Positions 1 to 10,345 of a stretch of 64,000 bases of DNA are shown here, piece by piece. The DNA is from Acanthoscelides obtectus (lineage: Eukaryota; Arthropoda; Insecta; Coleoptera; Chrysomelidae). The notes below the pieces were generated by a model that was given only the letters and a program-made list of their open reading frames with translations, did no database searches and was not told the DNA's origin. How positions within the stretch are numbered: position 1 is the first letter of the stretch; every line of letters begins with the position of its first letter. A program made the translations under genes and the position numbers. The stretch is taken from NCBI GenBank assembly GCA_963669975.1, contig CAVLJG010000003.1, positions 25,220,214 through 25,284,213 of the forward strand, read 5' to 3'.

Positions 1-564
1 CTTTCTGTTTTTATGTATATAGAAATCCAATTGAACTAATTCGTGACTCCTCAAAACTAGATGAGAAACATGTGCTAAATTCATCGCTGCACCTTTTGTC
101 ATGTTTAACCCATACGACGATCGTCAGTCAGTGACGCGTGGTATTGTTCAGCAAAGTTTAAAAGGACGTCAAATGGAGTCTTCTTCTTCGCTCGTCAGCT
201 ACCTGAAAACTCATTTTCTTGTCTTCCGTTGGGCGTAACTTCAACATGGCCTTGCTATAAATTTTCCTAATTTATGTTTGAAGCCAATTTGATCTCACGG
301 CAGCGCCACTTATTGAAGCTTGAGCGGTACTTATTTCAGGCACAACAACAAAGACGGCTGAGTTCATATTCTACATATATTACTTCGTAATATAAACATG
401 CCTGCGAGTATGATAGCTTAAGAAATTTAACTTTAACGTGAACCCTGTTAATAATAAAGCATGAGGGTCTTTCAGCTGAAAGAAGTTTAGTTCCTATGAA
501 GAAAAAATGTTAATAAAAACGCAGAATTGTGAACAAAGGGAGTAAATTGGCCTCGGTAATCTAC
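1..564. repeat. Direct repeat, copy 1 (~564 bp)
   Basis: This block recurs at 1097-1660 in the same orientation, starting with ctttctgtttttatg and ending with ggcctcggtaatctac. By eye the copies differ by scattered substitutions and a few small indels (for example a ~12-bp difference near 170). No protein-like frame is shared. The left edge may lie outside the window, so the true unit may be longer. It could be a satellite-like unit with a ~1.1-kb period or a duplicated piece of an unclassified element. Confidence 0.85.
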
Positions 565-1096
565 AGCTCGTAAAGTGTAGGAAGAGATATGAGGATTTGC
601 TGGGATTGCGCACACGAGAGAGGGAGAGCAAAAGAGATGCCACGTACTTGCCATTCGACCTCGAGTGGTACAGTCTGCGTCCTAAATTAATCGAATAATT
701 TCAATAATGGAATACGTATTTTGTGAAGCCTGCTTTTTTTAATCGAAATTGTTGGCGTGTGTCAAGTTTTTAAATATCTTTTTGTGAGCCCAATATTCTA
801 AATTTGGTAATTTCATTAACGTTAGAAGACTAAGTTCTATCATTGTCAGCGTTAGATCATCAATTCCACGAGCATCCGATCTTAAGCTGTCTATTTGTTC
901 AATGGGTTGAGTTTATGTGCATTATAAAATTGAGTTTGAGAGTATATAATATACCTAAAATTAACGAATCTATATCATTAGGATATCTTAAAATACAATT
1001 TCTCCCCAATCGCATATTCAATAATTGGAACAGTACCAGAAAGCATGGTTAACGTCCGCCAATAGCTTCAAAGTGAACAAACTTTATAGTTATGAA
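565..1096. other. Spacer between direct-repeat copies
   Basis: Separates the two repeat copies. A 69-codon open frame (843-1052) has no recognisable motif. No TIR, RNA gene or conserved coding signal seen. Confidence 0.5.
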
Positions 1097-1660
1097 CTTT
1101 CTGTTTTTATGAATATAGAAATCCAATTGAACTAATTCGTGACTCCCAAAACTAGATGAGAAAAATGTGCTAAATTCATGGCTGCATCTTTTGCCATTTT
1201 TAACCCATACGACGATTATCAGTCAGTGACGCGTGGCATTGTTCAGCAAAGTTTAAATGGAGTATTCTTCTTCGCTCGTCAGCTACCTGAAAAGTCATTT
1301 TCTTGCCTGCCATTAGACGTAGTTTCAATATGGCCTTGCTATAAATTTTACTAATTTATGTTTGAAGCTAATTTGATCTCACGGCAGCGCCAGTTATTGA
1401 AGCTTGAAGCGGCACTTATTCCAGACACAACAACAAAGACGGCTGAGTTAATATTCTACATATATTACTTCGTAATATAAACATGCCTGCGAGTATGATA
1501 GCTTAAGAAATTTCACTTTAACGGGAACGCTGTTAATAATAAACCATGAGGGTCTTTCAGCTGAAAGAAGTTTAGTTCCTATGAAGAATTTCGTAGTAAA
1601 AAATGTTAATAAAAACTCATAACTGTGAACGAAGCAAGTAAATTGGCCTCGGTAATCTAC
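1097..1660. repeat. Direct repeat, copy 2 (~564 bp)
   Basis: Second copy of the block at 1-564, separated by 532 bp of different sequence. It has an extra ~10 bases (aatttcgtag) near 1587 relative to copy 1 and lacks a short segment near 1255. The distance from start to start is 1096 bp, which fits either a tandem array with a ~1.1-kb unit or a local duplication. Confidence 0.85.
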
Positions 1661-2629
1661 AAAAATGCAGTATTATTATTAAATATGTTTCCTTCCAGAT
1701 CATAGATTACCTTTTGGTATAATGTTGACTGGCGTCTCGTCCAAAAAATAATGTTGACTAGTTGATGAAGTGTTGAAATGATGGTTAGAATAACAAAATC
1801 TTTTCTAATACAATAGCCTCAAAGTTTTCGTGATATTTATGAGCAATCAGCATTTTTCCAACTCAGCCGTATAGAAATGAATCTCGTGGTCATCATTCAC
1901 TATGCCAAAACCAATATCGTAAAGCTAAATCTCAACAGAATCAGACTGCTATACAAGGTTGATAAAGATCACGATTTATTTTCGAATAAAATCAAAATAC
2001 AAGATTTTCTTATTTATGGGCCATGGCCATTCTTACAACAATTTATTTTAATTTTTTTTAGTTTGTCCAACCAAACATAATTGTCTCGACTTCTTGCACT
2101 AATCCAAACAAACCTCTGTTGGCATGAAAAATCCACGTTCAAGTTAGGAGAAGAAACTAGGCCCAACTATATAAACTCAGCATTTCGGGATAAGGCATTA
2201 ATTGTCGATTTACTTTACGAAGGTACGTACATATTTATATTTCGTGTTAATCATGTCTCAATATAAGTACCGATCGAAAAAAAAAGATCTCTGGCAATAT
2301 TTTATTGAACGTAAACGTGATGAACAAACTGGTTGCCGAGCAACATGCAAAATATGTGACATTTGAAGATGTTGCTGATAGGATGAAGAAACGCTAGAAG
2401 AGATGTGATAAAAGTGCAGTGGCTGGCAGTGCAACTGACAATGTATATCTTGAACAAAATCAGAAGATTTATATCGTGATTTAAATCATTTGATTTAAAT
2501 TGTCGCAATGCTGATGCTAAATACAAGTTATTATAACAGTCGTATACAATATATGTATGAAAGATTTCCTCGATACTTTATTCAAAAGAATACACCTTCC
2601 GATTATTTATGAAAAACAATTTCAGTTAA
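1661..2629. other. Unassigned AT-rich DNA
   Basis: Only short open frames without recognisable motifs (1877-2080, 2302-2526). No TIR pair, tRNA or coding similarity recognised. Confidence 0.5.
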
Positions 2630-3560
2630 ATGGCTGCCGCGACTGGCCTAGCAGTAGTCCATCCTCTTAGCCCAATTTTGAAGCACATTTTCGATAGTTT
2701 GTGTGTCTATTTCATCAAGAAATCGACGGATATTTTCCTTAAGAACATTAATTGTTTGAGGATCGTTAGTGTAACAGGGGTCATTAACAGTACCCCACAG
2801 GAAATAATCCATGGGCGTCAAATCACCGCTGCGGACAGGCCAATAAACGCCTCCAAAACTGCTCATAACGCGATGACCGAACTTAGTGTGTAAAAGATCA
2901 ACTGTTCCACGGCTGGTGTGGCATGTTGCGCCATCCTGCTGGAACCAGAGATTGTGCAAGTGCATGTCGTCTAATAGTGGCCACAAAAAAACTCCTCAAC
3001 ATGTCTGGATTTTTCTATGACGACATGTGGATCTTCAGATCCCCAAATCCCACTGTTCTGCTTGATAACGTAACCTCCCAGATAGAACTGGACTTCGATG
3101 ATTTGGCGACCAAAATTGACGTCCGTTTCCAACTGATTTAGAGCCCACACAGACAAACGATATCGAAGCGGATGGTCTTTTGTATCAACTCTTGCACAAG
3201 TTGCACCTTGTAAAGAGATAAACTCAGGTCGTTATGCAATATTCTCCACACAGAAGTGCGACTGATGCCCACATGTTGTGCTTGTTAACGTAACCTCTCA
3301 GATAGAAATGGACTTCGATGATTTGGCGACCAAAATTGACGTCCGTTTCCAATTGATTTAGAGCCCACACAGAGAAACGATAACGAAGCGGATGGTCTTT
3401 TGTATCAACTCTTGCACAAGTTGCACCTTGTAAAGAGATAATCACAGGTCGTTATGCAAAATTCTCCGCACAGGACTGATGCCCACTTGTGCTCTGTGAC
3501 GAGTTGACATTCCAACTGTCAAAATGATACCAACTTAAAAAAACCAACTGATGGCCCACC
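2630..3560 (-). pseudogene. DD41D mariner-like transposase remnant
   Basis: Remnant of a cut-and-paste transposase of the IS630-Tc1-mariner superfamily. The C-terminal frame (2986 to 2648) keeps the second catalytic region, WFQQDGATCHT, and 41 residues later a second Asp in LTPMDYFLWG, the DD41D spacing. Upstream on the minus strand, frames at 3156-2971 and 3445-3224 carry middle-domain motifs (GYV-KQN, DVNF-RQII), but the block that should hold the first catalytic Asp is garbled. Part of this middle region is duplicated in tandem (3061-3497). The segment ends near 3560 with a sequence reading gggtgggccatcag on the minus strand, possibly an element end; no partner end was found near 2630. Non-functional. 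Confidence 0.8.
3061..3497. repeat. 220-bp tandem duplication inside DD41D remnant
   Basis: Two adjacent copies, 3061-3280 and 3281-3497, align along nearly their whole length (start cttgataacg / cttgttaacg). Both encode, on the minus strand, the stretch FSVWALNQLETDVNFGRQII or a close variant. The copies differ by few substitutions, so the duplication is younger than the decay of the element or was kept similar by slippage. Confidence 0.85.
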
Positions 3561-3566
3561 CTTTAC

Positions 3567-4310
3567 ATGACAAGACCGTTACATAGTATATATCGGACAC
3601 ATATTACATCCAAATCCAATATCTATCTGTCCAACCGTAAGCTGTTTGTGGAATTCAAAGGATCCAAATCTCAAAAATTTACTCGAACATCAGGTGTTCC
3701 ACAGGAATCATCGTTAGGACCACTTCTTTTCATTACATTTATCAACGACATTGCTGACGTCATTGATTGCAACTTTCTGTTACATGCCGATGATCTGAAA
3801 ATCTATATTAAGTTAGCAACAGCACCGATTGCGAACGTCTCCAAGATAATCTTAACCGGATAATAATTTGGTGCGACAATAATAACCTATCCATGAATGT
3901 ATCCAGCATTATGTTTTCTAGAAAACAACGCCCACTAGAAAATCATTATGAGGTTAATCAAACAACACTGCCGAATGTAATAGAATTTAAAGATCTTGGA
4001 GTCATCTTTGACACAACTTTCAGCTTCAAACCAAACGTAAAGAGTAATATCTGTAAATAGAAGCTTGAGTTTTGTGTTACGCAACTCTCGTGATTTTGAT
4101 AGCATAAAGGCTCATTCAGGTTGTATAATTCATTTGTGATGTCAAAACTTTAGTACTCTAGAATTACTTGGAATCCCTGCTATGCGACGACTTTTGACTC
4201 AATATACAATTTGAGTTTCTGAAATATCTGTCCTACAGGATAGATGGTATTTATCCAGAAATACGGCGTCTATTCCAAGTCGCCTGTCGTTTAATATATA
4301 CTCACTGACG
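3567..4310 (+). pseudogene. Non-LTR retrotransposon RT fragment
   Basis: A 99-codon frame (3567-3863) carries the central reverse-transcriptase motifs: GVPQESSLGPLLF (motif B, usually VPQG) and HADDLKIY (the catalytic (F/Y)ADD box, here HADD). Frame changes and stops follow, but a continuation is readable near 3960-4030 (VIEFKDLGVIFDTTF, the post-catalytic DLGV..D motif). The 5' half of RT, the endonuclease and ORF1 are absent. This is a short dead LINE fragment of the Jockey/CR1-like type that starts directly after the DD41D remnant. Confidence 0.75.
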
Positions 4311-4436
4311 TTAGAAGTGTGAAAAAGTAATTTCTTCAACTTTATTTTTTGACAATGAGGTAGTTAGTCTTACATCAAGAATGAAACGATAACATTTTCA
4401 CGAAATTTTATTGACAAGTAGTCAAAAAATTAATGT

Positions 4437-4830
4437 GTTGGGCGACCCCGCAGCTGTATATGCCTAGGCATCGACAAAATGGGATGATAGATCTGGTTGT
4501 GGCACCTCAATCCAAGCAACTCGAACTTCTTGGATTACCTGTGGCAGAGTCTGTGGAGGATGGTGCATAGTGGATAGTCTCCTCCCCATCATATCCTACA
4601 ATTATGCGATGGGATTTAAATCCGGTGAACGGGGTGGTGGGCACGGCAAAACATTAACGCCTGCTTCTTGAAGAAAGTTTGTATTACGACGAACAATATG
4701 GGGACGAGCGTTGTATTGCTGAAAAAAAGAATACGAGTGGACGGCCCTCTAGATACAGCAGTACGCATAGCAGCCATACAGCCCCCAAACCATACTCCAA
4801 TACAGAATTGACATATTCGATACGACTGTA
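4437..4830 (-). pseudogene. Tc1-like transposase C-terminal fragment
   Basis: Translation of the minus strand gives a decayed Tc1 C-terminus: FQQYNARPHIVRR, then CPPPRSPDLNPIA, DMMGRRLS, PPQTL, VAWIEVPQ. The second catalytic Asp of the usual QQDNARPH is Tyr and the third catalytic residue of PIEH is Ala, so the catalytic core is destroyed. Stops follow both. The upstream part with SMVWG is readable near 4790 with stops. The family resembles, but is not identical to, Tc1 copies A-D in this window. Confidence 0.75.
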
Positions 4831-4884
4831 ACTTCTGTTAAGATCCTCTGCAAATCTTTTATGTGATTGTGTAACTACACACAA

Positions 4885-5230
4885 ACCTCTTGAATGCTAT
4901 ATTTCGTATATATTCCATGTTTGTAGTATGTAAACTTCTGTTCTCCCACCATAATTCGTTGATATGTTGGTGGTGTAAACAAATAAATGTTGATGAAATT
5001 TCGTTTCCTGTTTTCAATAAATCATAATTTATAGTGTGGTGTATTTAAACTGTTGCGCATAAATATTCAACTAGCATTAAAATACGAAACATCTGAAACG
5101 TATCCTGAGGTTTACATGTCGATAGTACCCCATGCTTGTCTGGCCAATAAAAACCACATGTATTTGAAACTCTCCTTTAATATAAATGTTACAATCACAA
5201 AGGTAATCTTCTTCAGTACAATGACATATT
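4885..5230. other. Unassigned DNA
   Basis: No gene, RNA or repeat recognised between the Tc1 fragment and the DD41D element. Confidence 0.5.
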
Positions 5231-5400
5231 CAGGGTCCGGCAAAATGATCTCCCAGATTTGGCACCGCCAATGTGCCCAAATCACTGAAGAAAGGGGGAT
5301 GTTAGCTTAGTTGCTAGCTCGCGTCTTACCATTTTAGTTGGCGTCATGATTTGTCGGGCGAGCCTTCGTTATCGAAATATCTATAAAAAGTAACAAATCT

Positions 5401-6052
5401 GTGATTACCACTCAGAGAACTTTTCGTACTCACTTCGCGCCTGGGTGTGTGAACAAGCAGAATTTTCGCTACTGGGCATCAGAATATCCTCGGCAGCTCT
5501 ATGTCATGCTTCTTCATAGCCCACATGTTACCGTTTGGTGTGCTGTTGGATCTTTTGACGTTTGGGGTCCCATTTTTTTTTTAAGAGTGAGGCGTGTCGG
5601 TCACCCAAACTGCCGATCGATATGTCGACCTCCTAAGCAATTTTTTGGAACTAAAAATTAGATAACCTGGACTTCCGGATGTGTGGTTTCAACAGGATGG
5701 AGTTACGGCTCATACGGCAAGAAGGACAATGGACGTTTTAAGGGAAATGTTTCCAGGACGCGTAATCTTGTTACGTGGAGACGTTGGGTGGGCTGCGCGT
5801 TCACCCGATCTTGCCCCATGCGACTTTTTCCTTTGGGGCTATGTGAAAGCGAAGGTTTTTCGACAACATCCCCGAACCAATCACGAAATGAAAGCAGCGA
5901 TATGCCAAGGAATTACAGGAATATCGCCTCAAATTACTGCTCGATTGATGAAGTCAGCTTCGAATTTGTATCGAAAACAATGGTCGTCACTTGCACTAGG
6001 TGATGTTCAAAACTTAATAAAAACAAAAGCCATAGCATACATTTTCAGTTAA
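5401..6052 (+). pseudogene. DD41D transposase, truncated and frameshifted
   Basis: The first frame (5401-5661) shows middle-domain motifs: CVNKQNFRYWASEYPRQLY and VTVWCAVGSFDVWGPIFF. The second frame (5681-6052) carries the catalytic end: WFQQDGVTAHTARRTMDVL, then SPDLAPCDFFLWGYV with exactly 41 residues between the two Asp residues. The first catalytic Asp (normally in FSDEAHFW) and the whole helix-turn-helix N-terminus are missing, and the two parts are in different frames. It is clearly diverged from the DD41D copies at 2630 and 38109, so at least two lineages of the group are present. Confidence 0.8.
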
Positions 6053-6104
6053 TAAAAATGAAATCTAAACAGCATTGTACAATGACGTTTTTATTAAAGC
6101 TTAA

Positions 6105-6249
6105 CACATTAACTGCGAACTGGGATGAGGATACCCACCTCAGAAACTGAAATACTTTTTTGGAAGGTGGCAGAGAGCGTCGAAAGACGCCGTTCGCCTC
6201 CCACCACAGGAGCGGAGGGCGTCTTTTGACGCTGTTCGCACTGAACGTG
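6105..6249. mobile_element. 145-bp MITE with TTAA target duplication
   Basis: Flanked by TTAA on both sides (6101-6104, 6250-6253). Terminal inverted repeats cacattaactgcgaac and cacgttcagtgcgaac (read inwards) match at 13 of 16 positions. The interior has further inverted segments rich in gacgc/gcgtc. TTAA duplication is the signature of piggyBac-type transposases, so this is probably a piggyBac-mobilised miniature element. It lies inside the DD41D element and therefore inserted later. Confidence 0.75.
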
Positions 6250-6283
6250 TTAAGATGCGAAAGATCATTTTGCCGGACCCTGT

Positions 6284-6976
6284 ATTTGTCATGATATATC
6301 TTCACGAAAAACCCTTCATTCTTATTTGTCTATTGCACCATATAAGATCGATGATCGTTCTTCATGAACATTTCTAGATAGGAAAAAAGCTTTGCAAAGA
6401 GCACGGTCGAGTTCGCCCACATACATCAAAGAATGCAACAGTGTGGCAAAACGGCTGCCACGGTACGTTGCTGGGCGGTACGACCTTGTACCGCTGACCA
6501 AAATAATGAACGATCCGTCGCCGGTACGAGGAAATGTGGAGCTGCAAGCTGCCCGTGTTAGCAGCAGCCGCAACCGTCACCGTCTAGGTCTAGATCATCC
6601 TTTGTGTGAGACCAGCCGGCACTCGTAGAACTAATTTAACAGACTTCAGAGGCGTCTACAATAGATTCAGAACGGCACGGGGTTCAATTATTGTCCAAAC
6701 TGTATATTTCCACTGCTCCTACTGTGGAAATCCTTGTGACTGAATGGAAAATTCATCAACTGCGATGGAAATCTTACGACCGTAAAGGTAAATAGGCCAG
6801 TCTCAGGAAGAAAGGTTCAAGAAAATTTATATAGAAGATCAGTTTATCAAATGCCTGAAAAAAGGCGAGAAAGGAAGAAAGCGAATGTTTGCAATAAAAA
6901 TACCGCTTAAAAATAGGGTTAAGAAATTGTTATCAAACGCATTTTAGAACAGAGAGTATATGGAATTGAACATTTA
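6284..6976. other. Unassigned DNA
   Basis: Overlapping short open frames at 6322-6628 lie in a GC-richer patch but show no recognisable motif. No TIR or RNA gene seen. Confidence 0.5.
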
Positions 6977-6978
6977 TA

Positions 6979-7866
6979 CAGGGTGTACACAATTTACCCG
7001 ACAAATTTTAACCACATATGCACTGTTACGAAAGAAGTTGATTTCTCAAAAAAAGTCCTACAGTCCTACAGAAATTTAGTTATAAACCTGAGTTTCAATA
7101 ATAAATTGAAAAATAAATATCTGTATTTTGCGTTCATCGTCGTGATATTAGAACGTGCATTAATAATTTATTGTATCAAATGTTGTACCAAACAACCGTC
7201 GAAAACGAAATACCAGGAATATTTTTTTGTACTGATAAAAACGGTTAAATAAGGTTTGATCTGTATCGTGGATGATCTGAATGAAGAACGGTCGATTTTT
7301 GTGAAGTTAAATAAGAAATTATTTTGCGAGTATATGTTTTTAGTTATTTATTAATAAAAATGGCACATGTGTAATGAGGAGTTATTGGACATTGTTTTAG
7401 CGTACGGAGAAGCAGCGCAAAATTCGCGAGCGGCTGCTCGTTTGTATACACACTGATTTCCGAACGGGCAATTACCACATCGGGAAACATTTAGTTTAAT
7501 TGTTTTACGTGCACGTGCTAATGGAGATTTACGCCCCAGACGTGGAGTGGATGGGGGTCGACTTCGCCCACTACGCGTTTTAAATGCCGAAGACGAACTT
7601 TTGGATATTGTGGAAGAAAATCCGGGAATAAGCAGCAGAAAGGAAGTGTATTTGGATTACTGCGCCGAAAAAATTGGATTAGACGCGCCCAAGCTTGTAT
7701 TGCAGTCAATGGAAACAATTTTGAACCGCTTTTATAAGTAAGTGAACTGTTAAACTGTATTATTTTATTTTCTCGATTTCTTTTTATTACATTTTTTTTG
7801 AGAAATCCACTTCTTTCGTAACAGTGCATACGTTAAAATTTGTCGGATAAGTTGTGAAACATCCTG
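6979..7866 (+). mobile_element. Deleted Tc1/mariner-type element, ~80-bp TIRs
   Basis: Flanked by TA (6977-6978, 7867-7868). Left end cagggtgtacacaatttacc and right end (inverted) caggatgtttcacaacttat continue as inverted repeats for about 80 bp, including a shared stretch around gcactgttacgaaagaag and a run of A. The 888-bp element carries only an N-terminal helix-turn-helix reading frame, so it is an internal-deletion derivative. Long TIRs and TA duplication place it in the Tc1/mariner superfamily. Confidence 0.85.
7373..7741 (+). pseudogene. Transposase N-terminal HTH region, deleted
   Basis: One frame runs from 7373 to 7741 with a single in-frame TGA near 7460. It reads NEELLDIVLAYGEAAQNSRA, then AARLYTH(stop)FPNGQLPHRETF, RARANGDLRPRRG and LNAEDELLDIVEENPGISSR. 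The pattern LVYGE..NSRAAARLY..RFP is typical of the DUF4817-like helix-turn-helix N-terminus of insect mariner-like transposases. After residue ~90 the expected catalytic domain is missing and about 30 unrelated-looking residues lead to the stop. It could still bind the element's TIRs if readthrough occurred, but that is speculation. Confidence 0.7.
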
Positions 7867-7868
7867 TA

Positions 7869-8220
7869 TTACCTAACGCCAAATTCTACGGCCTAAGCGA
7901 GATTATCTTATCACATCCAAATGTGAGCATTCAACGAATTAATGTTTTCGAATTCTCAAAATACTTTAAATATTATTTAGAATACGCCCATGGTGACCTC
8001 GATGAAGAGCTTTTTAGCAGCAGAGTTTTGGAGATTGCATTATTAGAACACTATTATATAATAGGACTCTCATCAGATAAATATCGCGTTTGTTAGTGTA
8101 CAAGGAAGTACGCCCGCTATTGTTAGAACATAATTTGGCCATATACAAGCAATAAGGAATGCGACTGCAAAAATTGCAGCAATTTTTATTGAAAGGACGG
8201 CCAATCTTTTGATTAATATA
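7869..8220. other. Unassigned DNA
   Basis: No recognisable gene or repeat between two TA-flanked elements. An 80-codon open frame (7854-8096) has no motif I can assign. Confidence 0.5.
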
Positions 8221-8222
8221 TA

Positions 8223-9423
8223 CTAAGTGACATATAAATCCGAACACCCAGTTTAAATGGTTTTATTTTAATAAAAGTCGGTGAATGTATTTATCATTTA
8301 ACAAGTGAAAAAATTTTCAGCCTTATCAGTTGGACATTCCGGTTTTTATACTGCTTTTTTTTAATTCACTAACGCTCTAAAAATGAATATTTCAGCTGCA
8401 GTAAAGAATCAACGTTGGCGGATTTTGGTTCTTGACATCCTTTACGATCGGTTACGATGCCTAGAGTACGGAGACCTGTACGATTTCGTCAACTTAGTGA
8501 GTTTGATAGGGGCCGTATAGTGGGACTTCGGGAAGCTGGACTTTCTTTTCGGGCAATTGCAGTTAGAGTGCAAAGAAGTGTAGATACTGTGGTTAGGTGT
8601 TGTCAGGCATGGCTTCGAGAAGGCCGTACGCAAAGAGCAAGGGGCACTGGACGCCGCCGTAGAACAACAGACCGTGAAGATCGCCGCCTAAGATTATTGG
8701 CCTTAAGGGACCGTTTCTCCACTACCAGGTCCATTGCAAATGAATGGTTTGCAGAACACGGAAGACCTATTGGCATGCGAAGTGTTTACAGACGAATGAG
8801 AAGTCTTGGCTTGTTTTCATACCGGCCACACTGGGTCCTCCCTTTAACTCGAGAACACCGACGTAATCGCCTTGAGTGGTGCAGACAACGGTCACTCTGG
8901 GATCAGAAATGGAACAGTATTGTCTTTAGTGACGAGTCTCGATTATGTTTAGGCATGCACGATGGTCGTGCCAGGGTTAGAAGGCGACGTGGTGAAAGGA
9001 GGAATCCACAGTTTTTTGTTGAAAGACATGTTCATCACACTGTTGGAGTTATGGTTTGGGGTGCTATAGGTTATGGTTCCAGGTCACCTTTAATCTTCAT
9101 CAGAGGTAACATGAACGCGCAGCGTTATATCCACGAAGTTCTAGAACCCCATCTTTTACCCTATCTAGACACCCTGGCAGATCCAACTTCCCAACAAGAT
9201 AATGCCCGACCACATGTTGCAAGAGTCACAATAGACTTCTTTCAACATAATGATGTCACATTGTTACCATGGCCACCAAGATCTCCCGACTTATCCCCAA
9301 TTGAGCACGTGTGGGATATGATGGGTAGGAGATTGCTCAATTTGCAACGTTCTCCTCAGACTCTAGAAGCACATCGAGAGGAGTTGGTGGTTGCCTGGAA
9401 TGAGATACCACAGGAGGACATTG
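8223..9423 (+). mobile_element. Tc1 family element, copy A (3'-truncated)
   Basis: The left end is flanked by TA (8221-8222) and has the family's 54-bp TIR, starting ctaagtgacatataaatccg. The element matches copies B-D to about 9423, within the codons for EDIDH, then changes to unrelated sequence. The last ~26 codons, the 3' UTR and the right TIR are missing. With only one TIR it should be immobile. Confidence 0.9.
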
Positions 9424-9497
9424 ACTATTTCATGATTTACATATTTTGGAAAGGCCTGAAAAGTGGTGGTACTGCAATGGTCTATAAGACAAAATAG
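8457..9497 (+). CDS. Tc1-family transposase, altered C-terminus (copy A)
   Basis: 346-codon DD34E transposase frame. Residues 1-125 form the bipartite paired-like DNA-binding region (FDRGRIVGLREAGLSFRAIA, then a basic GTGRRRR hinge). Catalytic residues are present: D159 (VFSDES), D248 (QQDNARPH) and E283 (SPIEHVW), with 34 residues between the last two. The start ATG is shared by all four copies. The final ~24 residues come from flanking DNA: after QEDID the normal HLIRSMPRRVGE tail is replaced by YFMIYIFWKGLKSGG and more. It also has a Ser for the usual Phe before QQDN. The missing 3' TIR means it could act only in trans, if expressed at all. Confidence 0.85.
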   Translation: MPRVRRPVRFRQLSEFDRGRIVGLREAGLSFRAIAVRVQRSVDTVVRCCQAWLREGRTQRARGTGRRRRTTDREDRRLRLLALRDRFSTTRSIANEWFAEHGRPIGMRSVYRRMRSLGLFSYRPHWVLPLTREHRRNRLEWCRQRSLWDQKWNSIVFSDESRLCLGMHDGRARVRRRRGERRNPQFFVERHVHHTVGVMVWGAIGYGSRSPLIFIRGNMNAQRYIHEVLEPHLLPYLDTLADPTSQQDNARPHVARVTIDFFQHNDVTLLPWPPRSPDLSPIEHVWDMMGRRLLNLQRSPQTLEAHREELVVAWNEIPQEDIDYFMIYIFWKGLKSGGTAMVYKTK

Positions 9498-10227
9498 TTT
9501 ATCTTTCTCTTTCTTATTATTATGCCGGATGTTGTCGTGAATAAATGGTAAAATGTAAAAATTGTAATTTTGTAATTGTTTTAAAATTGATTTTAGAGTC
9601 TTCAGTAACCCTGGGCTATGCTGGTGCCATCTTATAATTTGGAATGATGGCTCGGCATGTTACGGAACTTTCAAACTATTGTAATCTGAAAATGAAAAGA
9701 AAAAACAAACGAAATGTCACCTGGAAGACAGATGAATAAAATATTGTCGAAAAAAGGTGCGTGTATGCGTGTAGTTTCATTGGTCAGACAAACATGAGGA
9801 ATCAATACAATATGTGTCATGTCATACGTATATTAAAAAATCTCCCAACCTAACAAAGGTCAACAGTGCTCCAAAATAAACGGAAGCAGGCCGAAATCCA
9901 GATAGCTTTTTATGGAGTGGAATTTTAAATAACAGTCTGCTTCCATTACGCCGCCAGTCTGTCATTCTTGGAAACGAATTATACATGGCCTTGCATCAAT
10001 TTTTGGACGTTGCATGGGTTAACGAAGAGGCGTTATTGTATGCCGTGATGATGAAAGAGGAAATAATTACAGATTGGCGCATTTTTTTCTTATATAACCT
10101 ACTTACATGGGGATTATACGAAGTTCCTGCCTTGATAATGACAAAGAAATATATAACCAACCATACTTAATATTTTTTGACTATTAACCCGAGAAATAGC
10201 CATTATTCACAGCATTCCTATAAGATG
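9498..10227. other. Unassigned DNA
   Basis: AT-rich, with short open frames only (for example 9985-10170). No conserved motif or TIR pair recognised. Confidence 0.5.
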
Positions 10228-10345
10228 TTACATTTCCAGAACTGGCCGATACGACCGCTCCTTTGTCCCGAGGGTGTAGGGATTGTGGAACAATCTACAA
10301 GAGGAAGCTTCTGGCTGCGCGGCTGCTTCGGTATAAAAAACATAA
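10228..10345 (+). pseudogene. LINE 3'-terminal coding fragment
   Basis: The words gatacgaccgctcctttgtc, ttgtggaacaatctac and ctgcttcggtataaaa recur near 20680-20860 and, more diverged, at 49385-49490. Translation gives TGRYDRSFVPRV and LWNNLQEE, like the end of non-LTR RT proteins (SFVPRTSRLWNSLP pattern). It is a short dead fragment of the LINE family also seen at 20460 and 46930. Confidence 0.55.

Larger units (their letters stand above)
5231..6283 (+). mobile_element. DD41D element with 20-bp perfect TIRs
   Basis: Ends are a perfect 20-bp inverted pair: cagggtccggcaaaatgatc at 5231-5250 and its reverse complement at 6264-6283. The right end is followed directly by TA; the left end is preceded by tatt, so the TA target duplication is only approximate. 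It encloses transposase remnants of the DD41D group, with no N-terminal DNA-binding part found between 5251 and 5400. A TTAA-flanked MITE (6105-6249) sits in its 3' untranslated part. Length is ~1050 bp, ~900 bp without the MITE. Confidence 0.8.

Noticed and set aside
1..1660. Direct repeats as LTRs of one element
   Set aside because: No gag-pol between them (only 532 bp), no TG/CA ends, no primer-binding site.
8442..8633. 63-codon frame antisense to the Tc1 transposase, present in all copies
   Set aside because: Its conservation follows from the overlapping transposase; no independent signal.
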